From G963677185 sp963677185 (GTDB lineage: Bacteria > Bacillota > Syntrophomonadia > Syntrophomonadales > Syntrophomonadaceae), in NCBI GenBank assembly GCA_963677185.1, contig OY781889.1, forward strand, positions 2,790,001 through 2,854,000: a DNA stretch of 64,000 nt, read 5' to 3'. Of this stretch, positions 35,395-43,507 are shown piece by piece. Below the pieces are notes generated by a model. That model saw only the letters and a list, made by a program, of their open reading frames with translations, was not told where the DNA came from and did not search any database. How positions within the stretch are numbered: position 1 is the stretch's first letter; every line of letters begins with the position of its first letter. A program made the position numbers and the translations under genes.

Positions 35395-35802
35395 ATGGAA
35401 TATAAACTGCCTTTTAAAGAGTATAACAACGCTCTGCGCAAAAACAAACTGATGGGATTGAAATGCAATTCATGCGGAACCATAACCTGTCCGCCCAAGA
35501 TGGCCTGCCAGGAATGCGCCGGCCTGGATTCTGAAGTAGTGCAGTTAAGCGGCAAAGGCAAACTGGTCAGCTTCACAACTCACTATATTGCTCCCCTGGG
35601 CAGGGAAAACGAACTTCCATATACGGTAGCCCTGGTTGAACTGGATGAAGGGCCATGGCTAATGGGCAATCTCGTCGACTGCAATGCTCAAAAAATAAGC
35701 CTGGACCTGATCGGTAAAACCGTAACCATATCGGGCCGGGTGTTTCCCGGGGACACCTATACAGCCGGGCCTATCACCAGGCCGATTTTCCATATCGAAT
35801 AA
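35395..35802 (+). CDS. DUF35 zinc-ribbon/OB-fold acyl-CoA-binding protein, thiolase partner
   Basis: 135 aa. N-terminal zinc ribbon CNSCG...CQEC (Cys pairs about residues 24-44) and C-terminal OB fold (GKGKLVSFTTHYIAPLG, VTISGRVFPGD). Members bind CoA and bridge thiolase subunits. AAGGAGG before the ATG; last gene of the P2 operon, followed by a terminator. Confidence 0.9.
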   Translation: MEYKLPFKEYNNALRKNKLMGLKCNSCGTITCPPKMACQECAGLDSEVVQLSGKGKLVSFTTHYIAPLGRENELPYTVALVELDEGPWLMGNLVDCNAQKISLDLIGKTVTISGRVFPGDTYTAGPITRPIFHIE

Positions 35803-35820
35803 GCGGCTGAACCAGAGGAA

Positions 35821-35862
35821 AAGAAATCCGGCACTGTATGATGATTCGGTGCCGGATTTCTT
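35821..35862 (+). terminator. Terminator of the P2 operon
   Basis: Perfect 14-bp inverted repeat AAGAAATCCGGCAC/GTGCCGGATTTCTT, 19 bp after the DUF35 stop codon. Confidence 0.8.
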
Positions 35863-35898
35863 GCCACAGGGTATGTTCCCGTTTGCACAATCCGTTTC

Positions 35899-35937
35899 AA
35901 AAAAATCCAGGCTTCGAATCAAAGTAAAAGCCCGGAT
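35899..35937 (-). terminator. Terminator of the P3 operon
   Basis: On the minus strand ATCCGGGCTT pairs with AAGCCTGGAT (one mismatch) and is followed by T7, 47 bp after the acyl-CoA dehydrogenase stop codon. Confidence 0.8.
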
Positions 35938-35983
35938 CAAAAAGAGAGGATATATTAAGGCATGAGACGCTACGGATTATTGT

Positions 35984-37129
35984 TTATGACGCCAGAATGT
36001 GTCCGGCGATAACTATGCGCTGAATCTGGGCCGTACCTTCGAAAATCTGAAGTATCTTGGCATCACGCATCATTTTTTCCACCGGGTACTCGCGGGAATA
36101 GCCGTATCCTCCTAGAATTTGTACTGCATCAGTGGTTACTTCCATACACATGTCAGCTCCAAAACACTTGGCAAACGATGCCTCCATCGAATTTGGCAGT
36201 CCAGCGTCCATTAACCAGCAGGCTTTTTGCACCAGCAAGCGCGAAGCTTCAATCTTCATGGCCATGTCGGCCAGCATGAACTGGATCGCCTGGTAAGATG
36301 CGATAGGCTTACCAAAAGTCTGCCTTTCTTTGGCATAGTCTCTGGCAAATTCAAAGGCTCCTTGAGCCACCCCTACTGCCAGCGCACCAACCAGCGGGCG
36401 TGAAGCGTCAAAGGTTTTCATCGCGATCTTGAATCCCTCTCCTTCCTTCCCGAGCAGCCATTTTTTGTGAACTCGAACATTGTCAAATACCACCTCAACG
36501 GTATTGGAAGCTCGAATGCCCATTTTAATTTCTTTCTTGCCAATTGAAACTCCCTCCAGATCTCGGTCTACAATGAAAAAACACATAGTCTTGTGACCCT
36601 TGCTGCGGTCCAGGCTGGCCAGCACCGAAAACTGGCCGGCTACACCACCGTTAGTGATAAAGCACTTGGTGCCATTTAAAATATAATAGTCGCCTTCTTT
36701 TTTGGCAGTGGTACCAATACCAGCAACATTGGAACCCGCTCCCGGTTCAGTAACTGCGAATGATTGAAGCTTTCCTTCCTGGCAGGCCCGGGTGAACCAC
36801 CAATCCTGCTGCTCCTCGTTGCCGGCAATTATAACCGGTTCGGAGGCCAGACAGTTGGTAAGCACTGCCAGGGCTATGCCTGTACATCCCCGGCACAGTT
36901 CTTCGGCGATCATGCACCGGGTTACCGAATCGTACAGAAAGCCATTGTATTTTTCCGGGGCGAAAATGCAGTTCAGCCCCAGTTCCTGCATTTTCTTCAC
37001 TACTGGCCAGGGAAATTCCTCTTTTTCATCGTATTGAGCCCGGACCGGAACGATCTCGTTCTCGACAAACTTGCGCAGCATTCTCTGTAAAGCAAGCTGT
37101 TCCTCGTTAAGACCCATGTTAAATGACAT
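35984..37129 (-). CDS. Acyl-CoA dehydrogenase, short-chain type
   Basis: 381 aa. TEPGAGSNV, NGTKCFITNG, KMGIRASNT, ILGGYGYSREYPVEK, and the catalytic Glu364 in QIFEGTAQIQR as in butyryl-CoA dehydrogenases. It follows the enoyl-CoA hydratase gene by 4 bp. Its electrons must go to an electron-transfer flavoprotein, not encoded in this window. It differs from the enzyme at 32998 in the position of the catalytic base, so the two probably act on different acyl-CoAs. Confidence 0.95.
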   Translation of the reverse strand: MSFNMGLNEEQLALQRMLRKFVENEIVPVRAQYDEKEEFPWPVVKKMQELGLNCIFAPEKYNGFLYDSVTRCMIAEELCRGCTGIALAVLTNCLASEPVIIAGNEEQQDWWFTRACQEGKLQSFAVTEPGAGSNVAGIGTTAKKEGDYYILNGTKCFITNGGVAGQFSVLASLDRSKGHKTMCFFIVDRDLEGVSIGKKEIKMGIRASNTVEVVFDNVRVHKKWLLGKEGEGFKIAMKTFDASRPLVGALAVGVAQGAFEFARDYAKERQTFGKPIASYQAIQFMLADMAMKIEASRLLVQKACWLMDAGLPNSMEASFAKCFGADMCMEVTTDAVQILGGYGYSREYPVEKMMRDAKILQIFEGTAQIQRIVIAGHILAS

Positions 37130-37133
37130 GATT

Positions 37134-37913
37134 TTACCTCCCTTTATATACCGGTTGCCGTTTTTCCATAAAAGCCTTCATTCCTTCATGCGCATCTTCA
37201 CTGGACATTAATAAAGCCCATAACTTCTGTTCGAATAAGCAGCCAGAGGGCAAGTCCACATTCTCACCGAATTTTATGCTTTTTTTCATCATCCTCATGG
37301 CCAGAACCGATTTTGCAGCCAGATCACCAGCCATGTCCCTGGCGGCCGCCATTAACCGTTCAGCCGGAACCATGCTGGTTATAAGTCCTATGCTTAATGC
37401 CTGGACTGCATCCACCGGTTTGCCTGTCATTAGCATCTGCCTGGTCCAACCGGGCCCCACCAGGCGGGTCATGCGTTGGGTTCCCCCTCCGCCAGGATAC
37501 AGGCCGAGGTTGATTTCCGGCAACCCTATTTTGCTGCCCTCGGCAGCGATCCTTATGTCACAGCTCAGAGCGAGTTCGCAGCCCCCTCCCAGAGCCAGGC
37601 CTGCAATTGCAGCAACTACAGGCTTATCCAGGTTGTCGATCTTGTTAATAGTCTCATGGCACAAAGACATAAATGACTCGGCCTGCAGCGCTCCGGCAGA
37701 TGACATAAAAGCAATATCAGCGCCAGCGGCAAAAACCTTAGGCCCTCCAGTTAAAATTACTGCCCGGATTTCGTCATCCCGTGCTATTTCGTCCATAAGT
37801 GCGGATATTTCCCGCAATAGCTCATCGTTAATGGCGTTCATCACCCTGGGCCGGTTCAAGGTTATCGTGGCTATGCCATCGCCTTTTTCATACAGAACAG
37901 TCTGTAAATCCAT
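37134..37913 (-). CDS. Enoyl-CoA hydratase (crotonase)
   Basis: 259 aa. Hydrates enoyl-CoA to 3-hydroxyacyl-CoA. Both catalytic glutamates are present and 20 residues apart, Glu113 in GGGCELALS and Glu133 in LPEINLGLYPGGGG; FAAGADIAFM forms the oxyanion region. First gene behind sigma-54 promoter P3, coupled to an acyl-CoA dehydrogenase, giving the first two steps of beta-oxidation in one transcript. Confidence 0.95.
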   Translation of the reverse strand: MDLQTVLYEKGDGIATITLNRPRVMNAINDELLREISALMDEIARDDEIRAVILTGGPKVFAAGADIAFMSSAGALQAESFMSLCHETINKIDNLDKPVVAAIAGLALGGGCELALSCDIRIAAEGSKIGLPEINLGLYPGGGGTQRMTRLVGPGWTRQMLMTGKPVDAVQALSIGLITSMVPAERLMAAARDMAGDLAAKSVLAMRMMKKSIKFGENVDLPSGCLFEQKLWALLMSSEDAHEGMKAFMEKRQPVYKGR

Positions 37914-38056
37914 GTTTTCAATTCCCCCTCGTTTCTTACTGGCATGCCGGTATTACTTCCTTTGCACCCCCTTCTTGCCTGTTAGTAGAAATTTACCCGT
38001 TGCCCGGATTCTCCGCAGAAATACCCCGGCTGGATGCAGTAATCTAACTATTTATA

Positions 38057-38073
38057 ATGCAACAAACATACCA
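38057..38073 (-). promoter_or_regulatory. Sigma-54 promoter P3 (hydratase/acyl-CoA dehydrogenase operon)
   Basis: Minus strand TGGTAT-N5-TTGCAT with correct GG-N10-GC spacing, 144 bp before the hydratase start. Weaker at -24 than P1 and P2, but supported by two upstream activator sites. Confidence 0.75.
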
Positions 38074-38239
38074 GGATGCCGGTACCTGACGCTCAGTCCG
38101 GCAGAATTCGGCTGTTCGCTGCCAGGGACATTACCGATAGCTGCAAAGAGCGGATATTTTGAATATTAGTGACAGAATCGCCTGGCTTAACACTGGTAAG
38201 TCAAAACCGGCCGTTAAAATGGTTCAGGATTCTGGTTGG

Positions 38240-38278
38240 TGTTTCATTTGTGAAAAACGCTGTTTCAGGTCTGAAAAG
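38240..38278. promoter_or_regulatory. Tandem activator sites (UAS3a, UAS3b) for sigma-54 promoter P3
   Basis: TGTTTCA-TTTG-TGAAAAA and TGTTTCA-GGTC-TGAAAAG start at 38240 and 38261, 21 bp apart as at P1, about 170 bp upstream of P3. Confidence 0.72.
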
Positions 38279-38286
38279 CAGGAAGG

Positions 38287-38391
38287 GTAAAAAGTAAAAA
38301 GTAAAACGAGAAAAGTGAAACGGTAAGAGTGATACGGGGAAAGAGTAATGCGGGAAAAGTGCAGCGAGTCGCGGGAAGCGAAATACGGGAC
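38287..38391 (+). repeat. Degenerate heptanucleotide array 5 (about 15 units)
   Basis: Seven-base register with units GTAAAAA, GAGAAAA, GTGAAAC, GTGATAC and GCGGGAA. More degenerate than arrays 1-4 and not next to a stop codon; it starts 9 bp after UAS3b. Confidence 0.65.
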
Positions 38392-38660
38392 ACGCGGCCT
38401 TTGCTCATAACGCGCCCGTACCGGGCGCACAAAAACAGAGGCCAAATCCGAAAACCTGGCCTCAGACCGATAACAAAAGCGAATCTCATCGTCATATCAC
38501 AAAGCCCGCTCAATCAACGTACGATAAGTACGCCTCAATCGCGGACTTTGCTCATAACGCGGCGAAGGTGCAGTTCTGCACCGAATGCCGCAGGATCGAA
38601 TCTGACACGAAGTGTCTGATGAGCCTCGGCGAACGCGTTTTCTCATCGGCCTGACTTGTT
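38392..38660. other. Intergenic segment rich in hairpins, no gene
   Basis: TTTGCTCATAACGCG occurs twice (38400 and 38547). Several short perfect hairpins lie between: GCGCCCG/CGGGCGC, GGTGCAG/CTGCACC and GACAC/GTGTC. A partial copy of the groEL terminator stem (GAGGCCA/TGGCCTC) is at 38438-38464. No ORF with a ribosome-binding site. A structured RNA or decayed repeats are possible. Confidence 0.5.
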
Positions 38661-38668
38661 TATAAAAC

Positions 38669-38696
38669 AGAGGCCAGGTTAGAAAACCTGGCCTCT
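38669..38696 (-). terminator. Terminator of groESL
   Basis: Perfect stem AGAGGCCAGGTT/AACCTGGCCTCT with a 4-nt loop, 32 bp after the groEL stop codon, followed by GTTTTATAA on the minus strand. Confidence 0.85.
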
Positions 38697-38728
38697 TATT
38701 TATTGGAGTATTGGATTGGGTGGACAGC

Positions 38729-40369
38729 TTACATCATGCCGCCCATGCCGCCCATTCCGCCGCCCATGCCAGCCATGGCCGCACTCGCAGCGTCTTTGTC
38801 GGGAGATTCGGTTACCACTGCTTCGGTGGTAAGCAGCATGGCTGCAATGGAAGCAGCATTCTGCACGGCCGAGCGGGTTACCTTCGCCGGATCGATGATG
38901 CCGGCTTTAATCATATTTTCATAAACGCCGGTCAGGGCGTTGTATCCGGTTCCTTCTTTAGCTTCCTTAACTTTTTCCACAACAACAGAACCTTCAGCTC
39001 CAGCATTGTAAGCAATCTGGCGCAGGGGTTCTTCCATGGCTTTCTTGACCAGGAGAACACCGGTAAGTTCGTCGCCATCAGCAACAATAGCAGCGATGGT
39101 GGGAATGATATTAATAAGAGCAGTTCCGCCGCCGGGAACGATGCCTTCTTCAACTGCGGCTTTAGTCGCGGCCAGGGCATCTTCGATGCGGTGTTTCTTT
39201 TCTTTCAGCTCGGTTTCAGTGGCTGCACCAACCTTGATGATGGCTACGCCACCAGACAGCTTGGCCATTCTTTCCTGGAGCTTTTCTTTGTCATATTCGG
39301 ATTCGCTTTCTTCATATTGCCCTTTAATATTGGCGATTCTGGCTTTAACGGCTTCAACGGTGCCAGCTCCGTCAACAATAATAGTTTCGTCTTTCTTGAC
39401 CACGACCTTATTGGCCCGGCCCAGCATATCCAGGGTAATGTTTTCCATCTTGGCGCCAATATCTTCAGAAACCACCTGGCCATTGGTCAAAACGGCGATG
39501 TCTTCCAGCATGGCTTTTCTTCTTTCACCAAATGCCGGCGCTTTTACAGCAACACAGGTGAAGGTGCCGCGCAGCTTATTAACAACGAGGGTGGCCATGG
39601 CTTCGCCTTCGATGTCTTCGGCAATCAGCAGCATCGGTTTACCAGTCTGAACAACCTTTTCCAGGATGGGCAGAACTTCTTGAATCGAGGAAATTTTCTT
39701 GTCGGTAATGAGCACATAAGGGTTGTCTAGAACGGCAACCATTTTTTCAGTGTCGGTAATCATGTAGGGTGATACATAACCGCGATCAAAGGCCATGCCT
39801 TCCACTACTTCCAGGGAAGTTCCCACTGACTGCGATTCTTCAACGGTGATAACTCCATCGCGGCCAACTTTTTCCATAGCATCGGAAATCAACAGACCGA
39901 TGGTCTGATCGTCGGCGGAAATGGCAGCAACCTGGGCGATGGCTTCCTTGGATTCCACCGGTTTGCTGATCTCTTTGATTTTTTCTACGGCTGCTTCGAC
40001 GGCTTTTTCGATGCCTTTTCTCATGATCATCGGGTTAGCGCCTGCAGCTACGTTTTTCAGACCTTCTTTAATCATGGCCTGGGCAAGGATGGTGGCGGTA
40101 GTAGTACCGTCTCCGGCTACGTCGTTGGTCTTGATTGCAACTTCCTTTACCAGCTGGCATCCCAGGTTTTCCCAGGGGTCTTTCAGGTCAATATCACGAG
40201 CGATAGTTACACCATCATTGGTGATGGTGGGTGAGCCAAACTTCCGGTCCAGCACCACATTGCGGCCTTTGGGTCCGAGAGTTACCTTAACGGCATTGGC
40301 CAGTGTGTCCACGCCTCTTTCAAGCGCTCTTCTGGCTTCTTCTCCGAATTTTATCTCTTTGGCAAGCAT
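38729..40369 (-). CDS. groEL: Chaperonin GroEL
   Basis: 546 aa, full length. Forms the 14-mer folding chamber with GroES. KVTLGPKGRNV and VAGDGTTTATILAQ (ATP site) and the C-terminal GGM repeat tail (GGGMGGMGGMM) are diagnostic. It follows groES by 44 bp and shares its HrcA-controlled promoter. Confidence 0.99.
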   Translation of the reverse strand: MLAKEIKFGEEARRALERGVDTLANAVKVTLGPKGRNVVLDRKFGSPTITNDGVTIARDIDLKDPWENLGCQLVKEVAIKTNDVAGDGTTTATILAQAMIKEGLKNVAAGANPMIMRKGIEKAVEAAVEKIKEISKPVESKEAIAQVAAISADDQTIGLLISDAMEKVGRDGVITVEESQSVGTSLEVVEGMAFDRGYVSPYMITDTEKMVAVLDNPYVLITDKKISSIQEVLPILEKVVQTGKPMLLIAEDIEGEAMATLVVNKLRGTFTCVAVKAPAFGERRKAMLEDIAVLTNGQVVSEDIGAKMENITLDMLGRANKVVVKKDETIIVDGAGTVEAVKARIANIKGQYEESESEYDKEKLQERMAKLSGGVAIIKVGAATETELKEKKHRIEDALAATKAAVEEGIVPGGGTALINIIPTIAAIVADGDELTGVLLVKKAMEEPLRQIAYNAGAEGSVVVEKVKEAKEGTGYNALTGVYENMIKAGIIDPAKVTRSAVQNAASIAAMLLTTEAVVTESPDKDAASAAMAGMGGGMGGMGGMM

Positions 40370-40413
40370 TTAATGGACCTCCTTATCAATATTCAAAAAT
40401 CGTTAATTTAAAA

Positions 40414-40704
40414 TTATGCGAGCTTGGCCAGGATGTCCCTCTCGGCCAAAATGAGATATTCTTCTCCGTCAACCTTGATTTCGACTCCGCCGTATTTGGA
40501 AAATATGACCTTGTCGCCAACCTTGAGATCGATAGCTAATCTTTCCCCTTTTTCGTTTCTCGGGCCAGGACCTACGGCCAGGACTTCAGCTTCCATCGGC
40601 TTATCCTTTGCAGTGTCGGGAACATACAGGCCACTCTTGGTCTTTTCTTCGACCGCTTCGATCACCTTCACTACCACCCTGTCGTTCAATGGTTGAATCT
40701 TCAC
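40414..40704 (-). CDS. groES: Co-chaperonin GroES
   Basis: 96 aa. Heptameric lid of GroEL. PLNDRVVVKVIEAVEEKTKSG at the N-terminus spans the start and the mobile loop, and AVGPGPRNEKG and VIFSKYGGVEI complete the beta barrel. First gene of the operon behind the CIRCE operator. Confidence 0.98.
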   Translation of the reverse strand: MKIQPLNDRVVVKVIEAVEEKTKSGLYVPDTAKDKPMEAEVLAVGPGPRNEKGERLAIDLKVGDKVIFSKYGGVEIKVDGEEYLILAERDILAKLA

Positions 40705-40730
40705 AGTTTTGCCTCCCTTAATTTAGTCTG

Positions 40731-40757
40731 TTAGCACTCATTGAGGTCGAGTGCTAA
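40731..40757. promoter_or_regulatory. CIRCE operator (HrcA binding site)
   Basis: Perfect TTAGCACTC-N9-GAGTGCTAA, 27 bp upstream of groES. HrcA represses such operons until heat stress; hrcA is not in the window. Confidence 0.98.
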
Positions 40758-40944
40758 TACATGTGTATAATAATAGGCAAGAGGGCCCCGGGTTTCAAGC
40801 CACACGTGCAGTGTTTTTGTTACTATTGCGCTTCCTTTCATCCGTATCCTCTCATTATCTGCCATTTTCTCCTGTACCGGTCTTGACGATCTTTTCTACC
40901 GGAGGTCTATGTAATCACTGCTTCCAAAAACCGTACCCTGATAT

Positions 40945-42132
40945 TTACTGTTCATATTCAGGTACACCAGTTGCTATACGCGGCGGTCGGTTGTTTTTGC
41001 GGGCATCCTTGCGGCCCATTTTGTCCGAATACATCAAGCGATCCAGGTGTTTAATAAAGGAACTGCGGTTCTGTCTTTTCCTCGGATCGTAAACATCAGC
41101 TCCCATGCTTACGCCGATTATGTACCCCTTACCGCTTTGCAGGTTGTATTCCTTGAAGCAGTCATGTATGCGCGCTATAGCCCGGTTAAGCTCCTCCCGC
41201 TTGGAAATATCCAATACGACCAGGAATTCGTCTCCGCCCAGACGGGCCAGGAAATCATCACGCCGCAAGGTCCGGCGCAGCAGCTGAACCACCATAGCCA
41301 GGCATTTGTCACCTTCCTCATGGCCATAGCGATCATTAATTATCTTGAAATCGTCCAAATCGATTAGAATACCTGAAAAACCGTGTCCCTGCTCGGTAGC
41401 CCGGATTTTTTTGCGTATGTACTGATCTGCCTGCCTCCGGTTGTATACTCCAGTTAAGTAATCAGTATGAGCCAGGCTGTACTGGATATTGACATATATA
41501 ATCAAAAGCCCCAGAGTTACGCAGTTCCATGTCAGGGTCACTCCATAAAACACTGTCTGCAGAATTCCTCCCACCAGAGGCAGAATCGGGAACGACGCCA
41601 TGGAGTATAGTTCCTGGCTGCTCAAGCGGCTGCGGTTTATGATAATAAGCAGCAGCACATAGAATTGGGGCAGCAGGCAAATGGCCAGGAAAAGCGGGAA
41701 CCAGGGGCCGCGATGATACAAATTGGCCGAATCTATGTAGAAAAACATCTGGAAAACAGGAGAGCCTATGCAGATGACTGTATTTACCGCCAGGGGAAAC
41801 AGCATAATAATGATGCAGGTTTTTAGGCGATTGCTATTGGTAAATATCTGGTAGTCGGCATACATCATCCATAACAGCGCAGGGACAGGGGTCAAAGCGA
41901 ACAAAGCAATATTTATCACGTAAGCCAATATGTAGAACCTGAAGCCTTCCAGACCGTCTAGCATCCAGGAGGCGCTTTCCAGGCATAGCATCCCTATAGT
42001 CATAACCATGAGATAAAAATACAAGCGCTGCTGAATATTCTTGCGGCCTATATTTTGGAAAGTGCTTAACCACAATACCAGCAGCACCAGGCAGGAAAAA
42101 ATATTAAGATCGATGCGCAATGCAATATCCAC
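40945..42132 (-). CDS. Membrane-bound diguanylate cyclase (GGDEF)
   Basis: 395 aa. The N-terminal half has about six to seven membrane segments (residues 8-210) without a recognised ligand domain. The C-terminal GGDEF domain starts at HTDYLTGVYNRR and has the active site RLGGDEF near residue 300. RRDD five residues before GGDEF fits the inhibitory I-site RxxD, so it should make c-di-GMP and be product-inhibited. It lies between groESL and the moa operon and could feed the riboswitches at 5 and 10 kb. No EAL or HD-GYP phosphodiesterase gene is in the window. Confidence 0.9.
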   Translation of the reverse strand: MDIALRIDLNIFSCLVLLVLWLSTFQNIGRKNIQQRLYFYLMVMTIGMLCLESASWMLDGLEGFRFYILAYVINIALFALTPVPALLWMMYADYQIFTNSNRLKTCIIIMLFPLAVNTVICIGSPVFQMFFYIDSANLYHRGPWFPLFLAICLLPQFYVLLLIIINRSRLSSQELYSMASFPILPLVGGILQTVFYGVTLTWNCVTLGLLIIYVNIQYSLAHTDYLTGVYNRRQADQYIRKKIRATEQGHGFSGILIDLDDFKIINDRYGHEEGDKCLAMVVQLLRRTLRRDDFLARLGGDEFLVVLDISKREELNRAIARIHDCFKEYNLQSGKGYIIGVSMGADVYDPRKRQNRSSFIKHLDRLMYSDKMGRKDARKNNRPPRIATGVPEYEQ

Positions 42133-42345
42133 AGTTTACTCCTGCGTAACGATGATACAACGGCCGGGTTGACGCCATCATGCTCCCGTTCCATCCTTCA
42201 AATCATCGTTTTGTGTTAATTATATCCACTGGGAAGCTAAATATCCAGCATCGCCAAAACAGCTTCAATCCGGGAAACCACTCTTCTAATGCTATTTATC
42301 GGAATTTTGAACCGACGGCATTAGATGAGGGCCGATAAATGAGCA

Positions 42346-42388
42346 AAGCCCGTAAATCACCAGAACAGTCCTTTTGATTTACAGGCTT
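42346..42388 (-). terminator. Hairpin downstream of the moa operon
   Basis: AAGCCCGTAAATCA pairs with TGATTTACAGGCTT with one mismatch around a loop of 15 nt. No T run; role uncertain. Confidence 0.35.
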
Positions 42389-42417
42389 GGTTAAATGATA
42401 TAGATGATTGCTATTCT

Positions 42418-42437
42418 GGCCGGTCTTATGACCGGCC
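42418..42437 (-). terminator. GC-rich hairpin at the mogA/moaB stop codon
   Basis: GGCCGGTC/GACCGGCC with loop TTAT covers the last codons and stop of the gene. It may end transcription or protect the 3' end, though the T run is missing. Confidence 0.4.
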
Positions 42438-42917
42438 GCATTCACTGCTCTCGCCTTTAAGCGTATCCAGGCCGTGATCCAGAGCGGGCAGAATGGCTTC
42501 CAGGGATTCCCTGACCCCTTTAACGCTTCCCGGCAGGTTGACTATCAGGGTCCGGCTGCGCATACCGGCGATGGCTCTAGAGAGCATGGCCCGTGGCGTT
42601 TTGGTCATACCATAGGCGCGCATGGCTTCTCCAATACCAGGAATTATTTTGTGGCATACCTGGGCAGTCACTTCCGGGGTTAAATCCCGGCTGGCCAGTC
42701 CTGTTCCGCCCGAAGTAAAAACCAGGTCAAGATGCAACTTGTCACAGGCGTTGACCAGGCTCTCCTGGATGCGTTCCCGTTCGTCGGGAATTATTTCGTA
42801 GTGTTCCACCGAATATAGATCAGGTGGCAGCATTTTCCGGATTTCTTCACTGCTTTTATCTTCCCGCTCCCCGCGCGAACCTTTATCGCTCATAACTATT
42901 ATACCTGTACGGTACAT
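42426..42917 (-). CDS. Molybdenum cofactor biosynthesis protein, MogA/MoaB family
   Basis: 163 aa. Adenylylates molybdopterin before metal insertion. IIVMSDKGSRGEREDKS and the binding loop TSGGTGLASRDLTPEV are characteristic, followed by GIGEAMRAYGM and NLPGSVKGVRESLEAI. The ATG at 42917 is preceded by GGAAAGGTG; the 14 extra upstream residues are not part of the fold. Last gene of the moa operon. MogA versus MoaB cannot be separated by sequence alone. Confidence 0.92.
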   Translation of the reverse strand: MYRTGIIVMSDKGSRGEREDKSSEEIRKMLPPDLYSVEHYEIIPDERERIQESLVNACDKLHLDLVFTSGGTGLASRDLTPEVTAQVCHKIIPGIGEAMRAYGMTKTPRAMLSRAIAGMRSRTLIVNLPGSVKGVRESLEAILPALDHGLDTLKGESSECGRS

Positions 42918-43023
42918 TTTACACACACCTTTCCAAGGCAGGAGCAGATTCTCCTGCACATAAATAATATTTGATTAGTTAAAGGGAAAACATACCGGGA
43001 CGAGATCTTGCCGGGCAAGATGG

Positions 43024-43506
43024 TTATTCAACTGCAGGTCTTAACAAATGGCCGCTTTTACCTCCGGATTTTTCCAGGAGCCTTATGTCGCTGATTCGCA
43101 TCCAGCGATCCACGGCTTTGCTCATATCGTAAACTGTCAGGGCTGCAGATGCCGCCGCAGTCATCGCTTCCATCTCCACCCCGGTCTTGCCGCTGGTCCG
43201 GACTTCGGCTCGAATAATAAGCCCGCATTTCGAATAATCAAACTCAAAATCGATATCTATGCCTTCAATCATCAAGGGATGGCACATGGGTATGAGATCA
43301 GGGGTTCTTTTTGCAGCCATGATTCCTGCCACCTGGGCAACTGCCAGAACATCGCCCTTCTTGATGGCGCCATCCTTGATAGCATCCAAGGTGCTCCGTT
43401 CCATGTACACCGTGGCTTCCGCCCTGGCTATTCGGCGGCTGGATTCTTTCCCGCCTACATCCACCATCCGGGCTCGCCCGTCTTGATTAATGTGGGTAAA
43501 GTCCAT
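43024..43506 (-). CDS. moaC: Cyclic pyranopterin monophosphate synthase
   Basis: 160 aa. Second step of molybdopterin synthesis, working on the product of MoaA. ARMVDVGGKESSRRIARAEA, IPMCHPLMIEGIDIDF and the GKTGVEMEAMTAAASAALT block are the family signature. GGAGG six nt before the ATG at 43506 fixes the start, directly after moaA. Confidence 0.95.
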   Translation of the reverse strand: MDFTHINQDGRARMVDVGGKESSRRIARAEATVYMERSTLDAIKDGAIKKGDVLAVAQVAGIMAAKRTPDLIPMCHPLMIEGIDIDFEFDYSKCGLIIRAEVRTSGKTGVEMEAMTAAASAALTVYDMSKAVDRWMRISDIRLLEKSGGKSGHLLRPAVE

Positions 43507-43507
43507 A

